Shown: one piece after another, positions 1 to 5,018 of the stretch
Layout of the letters: each line of letters starts with the position of its first letter
Position numbering within the stretch: the first letter of the stretch is position 1
Virus record (IMG/VR): IMGVR_UViG_3300043427_003614
Span: 1 to 21,841 of that record
Strand: one strand, 5' to 3'
Length of the DNA stretch: 21,841 nt
Source: a virus
The notes under the pieces: model-generated
Seen by the model: the letters and a program-made list of their open reading frames with translations, nothing else
What the model was told of the DNA's origin: nothing
Databases searched by the model: none
Position numbers and translations under genes: made by a program

Positions 1-3000
1 TCACCTTGATTATTGTTACTAGAATCAATAACTCTAAATTGATTACCGGCAAGTAATCCATGAGCAGAATCACAAGTAATGGTTAATGTTCCGGTAGATG
101 CGTTATATGATGTTCCGGTAATACGAGTAGAAGGACCAACAACATAAGCATATTGAGATGCTAAAATTGTAGAATCCCCTGTAGTCTTAGCAATTGAAAT
201 TTGGTTTTTGGATGGAACCGATGTAATACGATGATATGTATCGGAAGTGGTTCCATCACCAGTAAATTGTACTACATCACCAATGTTTGTGGAGATTCCT
301 GAAGTTGCAACAGTAAATCTTGCATTTCCATTTCCAGCACCGATTCTAGATTGCTCAAAATAAAGTTGACCACTACTGTATCCAGAACCAGGAGCAATTA
401 TATCGGCAGAAACTACAGCACCACTAAAGACTACAACTTTTGCAGTAGCGCCATTCCAGGTTCCAGTTTGAGATCCGTTCAGTAGTTTTACATCATAATA
501 AGTTCCATCATTATATGCAGCTCCTGCTGTTAAGGAACTATAGGTTACGATTCCAGCAAGACCATGATTTCTTCCAAATGTAATCGTAGCACTATTAGTA
601 CTTGAAGATACTGAAGAAATAGTAAGACCAATACCAATGCTCTTAAGAAGAAGGTCAGAGCTTTCACGAGTAATACTCTTCTTCAGATCATTTGTTACAA
701 TCTCACCAATTGGAGAACGCTTCGCAAATGTTTTTGCTGATCTTGGGTTTGAATCAATGTTATCACGATCTAGTTGAGGATATAGATCAGTTGTTGCTTG
801 GCTATATTTTATGTCAGTAAACTCGGTCGGAATTGCATTATTGGCATTCAGAACATAAAGATGATAGATTCCATCCTGAGAACCTTCGACGTATGGAGAA
901 ATAACTTCATTACGATAGATATAAAGATTTCCTTGTAGATCAGTTCTTTCAAATCTTGGAAGACCAGTAGTTCTTACATTTATATCATTTGTAAAAGTCC
1001 CTGGGGTATGAGTTACGCCAAAAACATCAGTAGTAGAATATGTAAATGTTACATCGTCAATTACAGAAACTACAAAGATTCCATTATATCCAATGTTATT
1101 TTCGCCGGTACTATTTGTACTGCTAGTTACACTTTTAACTGTAACAGTATCACCAGTTTGTAGATTATGAGGAAGTTCTGAAACTATCGTAACCGTATCA
1201 GTTAATACGGATGCACTTGTAATGAATCTAGGATTTTTTTGATAATTGTAATCAGAACTAGAAATAGTTGGAGTTGTAAAGTCTGAGTTACTTCTAGCTC
1301 CTGTTGAGCTAGATGCTTGAATAACAAATCCAGATTCTGGATCTTTTCCGTTTCTAAGTTCTTTTGGAATTACAACACGGAGTTTATAAATTTTCTCGTC
1401 CAGACTTCTCTCATCAGTAATTCTTCTTACAAATGATAAGTCGGTTGTTTCTCCTAATCCATTTACACCTAAAGTATTAAATGAATTATAAATTTGATTA
1501 CTAGCATTAGTATGAATGAACCAATTGCTGTTTACACTATCAAACTGAATTGGTGATCCAATTTCTCCAGAATCTTTATCAGATACTCTACTAGAAATAA
1601 CTAGATTTGTTCCACCATAAACGGTGATTGCTTCGCCTAAAATTGCATTTGTAAATGACGTTGCTAAACGAATTTCTGTGCCACTTACTCTAATTGCATA
1701 GTAAACTTGATTAGAGATAACATTTTCCGGTAAATCTCCATCATCACTCAAGATAATAATTTTTTCACCAGTTTGAATTTGATGAGAACCAATTGTGAAG
1801 GTGTTTAATGTTGGTCCGGAGGTAACTGTGTAAGTTTTTGCACTACTAATTGTTCCCAGAGCAGTAGTTCCGGAACCAATTACATTATTACACATGAAAA
1901 TGTCGGCATTGTATGTTGTTCCTGCTCCGATCACATACAATTTGTCTTGTTGACGAGCACCAATTCTATATCCTTGAGTTAAGGATGTTGGAGGTGCATC
2001 AGCAGAAGTAAATCCAAATAGGTAGAGGTGGCTCGATATACCTACCTGAGTTGTTAAACCAACGTTTAGAGACAGCCAATCAATTTGTTCTTCTGTAGTA
2101 GTATCAATTGCTCTTGGAGAAATGATTGAAGTGATGAAAGCATTATTATCTTTATCGAATGCTTCTCTCTTAAATCCTGAAGAGCTAAGTGAAATTTGAC
2201 CGAAGTTTGAGTTAGAGTTGGTGATACTTGCATCACCACCACTTTCAGCATCAAAGTGCTTATTAAAACCAATCGCAAATACCGAAACGATTTGAATAAA
2301 GGCGTCATTAATGATTTTAATGTGACTTGATTCCCAACCTCTTCTATAAATTGCGTTTGGATCTAGGTGATAAACTCTTTCTGAATTGGTTTCTGATGCT
2401 CCTTGAGGAAGAGCGGCACCATAAGGAAATGGTGCTGTGGTTGGTAGTGCAACTCCTTGATATGTTCTAGATTGCTTGTCATATTTTACAAATGCTCTGT
2501 CGTCTTTTTGGAGAGAAACGGCAGTAAACTGTGCAACAACAACGCTTCTAAAACCAGATGCTTTATTACCATCTGCTAGAAGACCATTCATACCCCATAC
2601 AGAACGTAGAGATATGTTGAAGATGTAAGGAGATGCTCCAGAAACAGTATCAGTTTCAATTGTAACTGTTGCACTTGCAGCACTTGGATTTGCGTTTAGG
2701 TTAGGATAAGACGCAATTGCTGGTAAAAGATACGTGAACTGAGTGTCACTTAAGACATTTTGAACTTTAGTTGCAATGTTATAAGGTGCAGTAACACCAG
2801 AACCACTTACACCACGGATCTTAATTGGAGTTCCAGAATTAAGTTCGTGTGGTGAACTGGTTGTAACAGTAACAATTGAATCTGGCGTAGAACCATTTCC
2901 AGAAATAATGTTCGAAATATTGATAGGGTCTGATGCAAATGCACCGACAATTTCCCATTCTGGTCTTTGCTTTTCAAAACCACCAGGAATAGCTGGGAAT

Positions 3001-3779
3001 TTTTGATCTATGTTTCTAACCTGGTTGAAAGCATTAGAAACCTTACTATAATACATGTCAAGGTCAGTAAGACCATATGAACCAATGGCATTCACACCAT
3101 CAGCATACTCAAAACAAGTAAGTTTATGGTGAGAGAATGTTGGTGTTGACTGGAATAATGAGTCGGAGTTGTCTGGGTTTGTATAAACTAATCCAGTCTC
3201 ATCTCCATCAAATATTGAGAATTGCCAGAAATAACAAGCACCAGTAATTCTAAAAATTGCTGATCTACCAACAGTTAAATCTAGAGGATTTGGAACATAC
3301 TTTGGACGAATTTTAGTCTTTCTAAGATCTAGTCCAACAATAGAAGTTCCCCTGGGTACAACTACTCCACCATAAAAACTGTTAAACTTATAAAGAAGGT
3401 TATCTTCCTGAGTAAGGTCAAAATTAGATTCTGGACCTAGTGAAAGGACTGAAGCAGCTAAAGATCCTACACCACCAGCTCTAGATACTGCATATGCCGC
3501 TCCTGCATTATCATAAATTGCATAACCAGGTCTATTATCAATTAAATGTTCCCCTGGAAATAAAAGAATAGTCGTTTTTTCTGTAATATCATTACTATTT
3601 CCTTTAACATATGAGAATCTTGCTGATTCTAAAAGAGCCCTCTGAATGGTTCTAAAGGGTCTTGTGAGTGAATTACCTTGATTTTCGATTGAATCCGTAG
3701 ACTCAAGGTCATTTGGATTCACATACAAGATTCTCCCTTCGACATTTTTAATGAAATTGTCTAATTTATTCAGAGGCAT
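1..3779 (-). CDS. Large virion structural / tail-fibre-type protein, C-terminus beyond window
   Basis: An open frame starts at ATG (3777-3779) and reads for about 1259 codons without a stop to the window edge, so the C-terminus is missing. The N-terminus (GRILYVNPNDLESTDS, then SLTRPFRTIQRALLESARFS and LLFPGEHLIDNRPG) resembles the start of pectin-lyase-like fibre proteins, where a parameter sentence leads into a right-handed beta-helix. Around residues 490-540 (TNSNSNFGQISLSSSGF) it matches a segment of the 1096-residue fibre protein at 8437-11727. Short beta modules of the type PHxLxTGDxVxV recur near 2850, 1770, 1170 and 50, and a PGSGY module lies near 390. No membrane segment or enzyme motif was recognised. 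A CATAAATA late promoter box lies 32 bases upstream. It is probably a tail fibre or other exposed virion protein; the exact role is unknown. Confidence 0.85.
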   Translation of the reverse strand, partial: MPLNKLDNFIKNVEGRILYVNPNDLESTDSIENQGNSLTRPFRTIQRALLESARFSYVKGNSNDITEKTTILLFPGEHLIDNRPGYAIYDNAGAAYAVSRAGGVGSLAASVLSLGPESNFDLTQEDNLLYKFNSFYGGVVVPRGTSIVGLDLRKTKIRPKYVPNPLDLTVGRSAIFRITGACYFWQFSIFDGDETGLVYTNPDNSDSLFQSTPTFSHHKLTCFEYADGVNAIGSYGLTDLDMYYSKVSNAFNQVRNIDQKFPAIPGGFEKQRPEWEIVGAFASDPINISNIISGNGSTPDSIVTVTTSSPHELNSGTPIKIRGVSGSGVTAPYNIATKVQNVLSDTQFTYLLPAIASYPNLNANPSAASATVTIETDTVSGASPYIFNISLRSVWGMNGLLADGNKASGFRSVVVAQFTAVSLQKDDRAFVKYDKQSRTYQGVALPTTAPFPYGAALPQGASETNSERVYHLDPNAIYRRGWESSHIKIINDAFIQIVSVFAIGFNKHFDAESGGDASITNSNSNFGQISLSSSGFKREAFDKDNNAFITSIISPRAIDTTTEEQIDWLSLNVGLTTQVGISSHLYLFGFTSADAPPTSLTQGYRIGARQQDKLYVIGAGTTYNADIFMCNNVIGSGTTALGTISSAKTYTVTSGPTLNTFTIGSHQIQTGEKIIILSDDGDLPENVISNQVYYAIRVSGTEIRLATSFTNAILGEAITVYGGTNLVISSRVSDKDSGEIGSPIQFDSVNSNWFIHTNASNQIYNSFNTLGVNGLGETTDLSFVRRITDERSLDEKIYKLRVVIPKELRNGKDPESGFVIQASSSTGARSNSDFTTPTISSSDYNYQKNPRFITSASVLTDTVTIVSELPHNLQTGDTVTVKSVTSSTNSTGENNIGYNGIFVVSVIDDVTFTYSTTDVFGVTHTPGTFTNDINVRTTGLPRFERTDLQGNLYIYRNEVISPYVEGSQDGIYHLYVLNANNAIPTEFTDIKYSQATTDLYPQLDRDNIDSNPRSAKTFAKRSPIGEIVTNDLKKSITRESSDLLLKSIGIGLTISSVSSSTNSATITFGRNHGLAGIVTYSSLTAGAAYNDGTYYDVKLLNGSQTGTWNGATAKVVVFSGAVVSADIIAPGSGYSSGQLYFEQSRIGAGNGNARFTVATSGISTNIGDVVQFTGDGTTSDTYHRITSVPSKNQISIAKTTGDSTILASQYAYVVGPSTRITGTSYNASTGTLTITCDSAHGLLAGNQFRVIDSSNNNQG

Positions 3780-3811
3780 TGTATTATAACTTCTAAATTA
3801 TTTCTATGTTT

Positions 3812-3819
3812 TATTTATG
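3812..3819 (-). promoter_or_regulatory. T4-type late promoter box (CATAAATA)
   Basis: The minus strand reads CATAAATA, matching the T4-like late consensus NATAAATA, with 32 bases to the ATG of the large structural gene. The box contains the TAA stop codon (3815-3817) of the 103-residue ORF, so terminator codon and promoter are the same bases. Confidence 0.6.
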
Positions 3820-4126
3820 AAGTCAAATCCTCCTCATCAAAAATATATTCCGTATCTGGGGGCATATCCTCAGGATTTTCTAGATCAACTGGAAATAAAC
3901 AAGGATGTGCCTCTTCATCTATAAGATAGAAAGAATTTTTATATAGATCTTCTGGTTCAAATGTACGATATTTATCCGCTTCTCTACAAAGATCTTGATC
4001 GTATAGATGACCGTCAGGAAGTTCATCAAACGTAAAAGGTATTTCATTTATGAAGTACATTTTCACAATCATACTACCATTATTGTACCAACAGTGTGCG
4101 TGACTGATTCTGTACTTAAAAGACAT
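3815..4126 (-). CDS. Acidic 103-residue hypothetical protein
   Basis: ATG at 4124-4126, TAA at 3815-3817. I do not recognise the family. About a quarter of the residues are Asp or Glu against only seven Lys/Arg, with the acidity concentrated in the C-terminal third (ENPEDMPPDTEYIFDEEDL). There is no signal peptide or membrane segment, so it is probably cytoplasmic. It lies directly downstream of tRNA-Leu and has its own AATAAATA late box about 20 bases before the start, so it may be expressed both by read-through of the tRNA transcript and late. The Shine-Dalgarno signal is weak. The strong negative charge would be compatible with a small protein-binding or DNA-mimic role, but nothing in the sequence demonstrates this. 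Confidence 0.7.
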   Translation of the reverse strand: MSFKYRISHAHCWYNNGSMIVKMYFINEIPFTFDELPDGHLYDQDLCREADKYRTFEPEDLYKNSFYLIDEEAHPCLFPVDLENPEDMPPDTEYIFDEEDLTS

Positions 4127-4146
4127 ATGAGTATTTCAATATCTTT

Positions 4147-4154
4147 TATTTATT
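4147..4154 (-). promoter_or_regulatory. T4-type late promoter box (AATAAATA)
   Basis: The minus strand reads AATAAATA, 20 bases upstream of the ATG of the acidic 103-residue ORF and just past the 3' end of tRNA-Leu. It matches NATAAATA. It is AT-rich sequence, so chance occurrence is possible. Confidence 0.45.
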
Positions 4155-4159
4155 TTAAG

Positions 4160-4243
4160 TGGGCGGAGGGGGACTCGAACCCCCACGGGATTACTCCCAG
4201 CGCATTTTAAGTGCGATTCGGCTACCGATTACGACACCCGCCC
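4160..4243 (-). tRNA. tRNA-Leu(UAA)
   Basis: This 84-nt class II tRNA has acceptor stem GGGCGGG paired with TCCGCCC (one G-U) and discriminator A. The anticodon loop CTTAAAA gives anticodon UAA, reading UUA. A long variable arm (GGGA-GTAA-TCCC) is diagnostic of Leu/Ser/Tyr-type tRNAs. The T-arm is GGGGG-TTCGAGT-CCCCC. The outermost anticodon-stem pair appears mismatched (T-C). No CCA is encoded, so 3' addition must come from a CCA-adding enzyme. It is the last of three tRNAs in the transcript. Confidence 0.95.
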
Positions 4244-4287
4244 GTTTGTATGAGACCATTATAACTCAGAAAGTCATAAAGGTCAAG

Positions 4288-4360
4288 TGCTCCTTGTCGG
4301 GATCGAACCGACCTTAGCCGAATTATGAGTTCGGAGCTTTCTCCAGAGAGCTAAAGGAGC
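4288..4360 (-). tRNA. tRNA with CAU anticodon (elongator Met or lysidine-type Ile)
   Basis: This 73-nt cloverleaf has acceptor GCTCCTT/AAGGAGC, anticodon stem CCGAA/TTCGG with loop CTCATAA (anticodon CAU), T-arm GTCGG-TTCGATC-CCGAC and discriminator A. The first acceptor pair is G-C, not the mismatch of initiator tRNA, so it is not fMet. The D-stem seems to have only three good pairs. Whether the wobble C is converted to lysidine (reading AUA as Ile) or left as Met cannot be decided from sequence by eye. No CCA is encoded. Confidence 0.93.
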
Positions 4361-4363
4361 GAT

Positions 4364-4451
4364 AGGAGAGATTCATACAGTGAAACAGAAGCGCACAATA
4401 AGTCATAGGTCTGTTTCATACCGACTTATAGGCAGGGTTTTTCACTCTCCT
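4364..4451 (-). ncRNA. Candidate structured RNA with interleaved helices (pseudoknot) between tRNAs
   Basis: This 88-base spacer lies between the CAU tRNA and the hairpin downstream of tRNA-Ile. Outer stem: AGGAGAG (minus strand, 4451-4445) pairs with CTCTCCT (4370-4364), 7 bp. Inside are two interleaved perfect helices: ATAAGTC (4429-4423) with GACTTAT (4404-4398), 7 bp, and TGAAACAGA (4418-4410) with TCTGTTTCA (4389-4381), 9 bp. The order a-b-a'-b' is an H-type pseudoknot. Read in the direction of transcription the connecting loops are 4, 5 and 8 nt, which is geometrically reasonable. It has no TTCRA T-loop and no complete cloverleaf, so it is not an ordinary tRNA, although its length is tRNA-like and a decayed tRNA is the main alternative. 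Function unknown. Confidence 0.45.
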
Positions 4452-4472
4452 TTTTTCAAGTAGGTTTACTGT

Positions 4473-4509
4473 TGCTTACCCTCAAAACCCACTACAAAAT
4501 GGGTAAGCA
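4473..4509 (-). other. Hairpin 3' of tRNA-Ile (9-bp perfect stem)
   Basis: TGCTTACCC (minus strand, 4509-4501) pairs perfectly with GGGTAAGCA (4481-4473) around a 19-nt loop. It begins two bases after the tRNA-Ile discriminator base. No T-run follows on the minus strand (AACAGTAAACC), so it is not a typical intrinsic terminator. It may be a tRNA 3'-processing signal or part of the structured spacer. Confidence 0.5.
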
Positions 4510-4511
4510 GA

Positions 4512-4583
4512 TGGGAATACTGGGAGTTGAACCCAGACTAAGCCCTTATAAGGAGCCCGCTCTAACCATTAAGCTATACTCCC
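4512..4583 (-). tRNA. tRNA-Ile(UAU)
   Basis: This 72-nt cloverleaf has acceptor GGGAGTA/TATTCCC (one G-U), D-stem GCTT/GAGC, anticodon stem GGCTC/GGGCT (with wobble pairs) enclosing CTTATAA, T-arm CTGGG-TTCAACT-CCCAG and discriminator A. U33 fixes the anticodon as UAU, which reads AUA (Ile) directly. Most bacteria read AUA with a lysidine-modified CAU tRNA, so UAU is uncommon. No CCA is encoded. It starts 6 bases after the antitoxin-like ORF and so is probably co-transcribed with it. Confidence 0.9.
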
Positions 4584-4589
4584 AAAAAC

Positions 4590-4772
4590 TCAACAACCTT
4601 CTTCGTGGTCCGTGTGTATTCGGATAAGGTCGTCAACTTCTTTATGATCTTTATAAGGAATTAGCATAGCATCGCCATATTCGCTTTTGATGAGGAAGGA
4701 TTTTCCGTTCTCAACCTCACCAATTATAGCATCAAAATCTGCTTGGAGTTCTTCGATAGTAATGCTTTTCAT
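4590..4772 (-). CDS. Phd/YefM-type antitoxin-like small protein (orphan)
   Basis: This 60-residue protein begins MKSITIEELQADFDAIIGEV and continues ENGKSFLIKSEYGDAMLIPY. That follows the Phd/YefM pattern: a short first strand, a helix, then x-x-V-x-x-G-x-x-x-x-I-x-x-x-x-G-x-x-x-x-x-x-P. In that family the N-terminal half is a DNA-binding dimer that represses its own operon, and the C-terminal tail wraps and neutralises an RNase toxin. Family members are commonly 75-90 residues; this one is short, so the toxin-binding tail is reduced. No RelE, YoeB, Doc or PIN-type toxin is adjacent. It lies 5 bases after the 61-residue ORF and 6 bases before tRNA-Ile, in the strong sigma70-type transcription unit. 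It may be a regulator, or an antitoxin against host toxins. The family call is by eye. Confidence 0.6.
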   Translation of the reverse strand: MKSITIEELQADFDAIIGEVENGKSFLIKSEYGDAMLIPYKDHKEVDDLIRIHTDHEEGC

Positions 4773-4777
4773 AATTC

Positions 4778-4963
4778 TTAAAAAGGATTTGAATAAACAA
4801 GGGTGTCTTCGTCAAGTTTATCCCGCACGACTTCCAGCACATTCATAAACTGGTCTACGGTCTCACATTCAACAACACGCTCTCCACCTTCGCTAGAATA
4901 GAGGTAAAACTTTCGGGCAAGGGTATCGACAACACATCGTGTCAGAACTTCTTCGGCAGGCAT
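4778..4963 (-). CDS. 61-residue hypothetical protein, first gene of the early-type island
   Basis: ATG at 4961-4963; the stop TAA lies 5 bases before the antitoxin-like ORF. It starts MPAEEVLTRCVVDTLARKFY and ends DKLDEDTLVYSNPF. It has no membrane segment or signal peptide and is moderately acidic; predicted strands around KFYLYS and RVVECE are followed by an amphipathic helix (VDQFMNVLEVVRDKL). I do not recognise a toxin fold in it. It is the first gene downstream of the perfect sigma70-type promoter, with a leader of about 20 bases and only a weak ribosome binding site. Its adjacency to the Phd-like ORF raises the possibility of a functional pair, but this is inference. Confidence 0.7.
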   Translation of the reverse strand: MPAEEVLTRCVVDTLARKFYLYSSEGGERVVECETVDQFMNVLEVVRDKLDEDTLVYSNPF

Positions 4964-4989
4964 CAGGCGTTTTGTTTGATTACCTGAGT

Positions 4990-5018
4990 ATTATAGGGCA
5001 TGTAGGGCGGGGTGTCAA
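4990..5018 (-). promoter_or_regulatory. Perfect sigma70-type promoter (TTGACA-17-TATAAT)
   Basis: The minus strand shows TTGACA (5018-5013), a 17-base spacer, and TATAAT (4995-4990). Both boxes are exact consensus at ideal spacing, so this should be recognised by a host primary sigma factor without phage proteins. The expected start is near 4983, some 20 bases before the 61-residue ORF. The TGA stop codon of the collagen fibre gene (5017-5015) lies inside the -35 box. Confidence 0.85.

Noticed and set aside
2066-2308. 80-codon minus-strand open frame inside the left-edge structural gene
   Set aside because: It lies out of frame within a continuous 1259-codon gene and has no domain or ribosome binding support.
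4007-4210. 67-codon plus-strand open frame ending in a tRNA gene
   Set aside because: It is antisense to the acidic 103-residue ORF and runs into tRNA-Leu, so it is not a credible gene.
4354-4419. A 22-codon micro-ORF starting at ATG 4417-4419 on the minus strand
   Set aside because: The nearest Shine-Dalgarno-like AGGAG is about 27 bases away and the frame ends inside the CAU tRNA.
4365-4450. A fourth tRNA in the spacer (GGAGAG...CTCTCC ends, 86 nt)
   Set aside because: No TTCRA T-loop, no proper D or anticodon arm and a mismatched seventh acceptor pair. Kept as a structured-RNA candidate instead.
4381-4468. Possible glutamine riboswitch (glnA/downstream-peptide type) or other known cyanobacterial RNA because of AAGTAGGT on the plus strand
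   Set aside because: The remaining conserved elements were not found, and the plus strand would run antisense into tRNA-Ile with no gene downstream.
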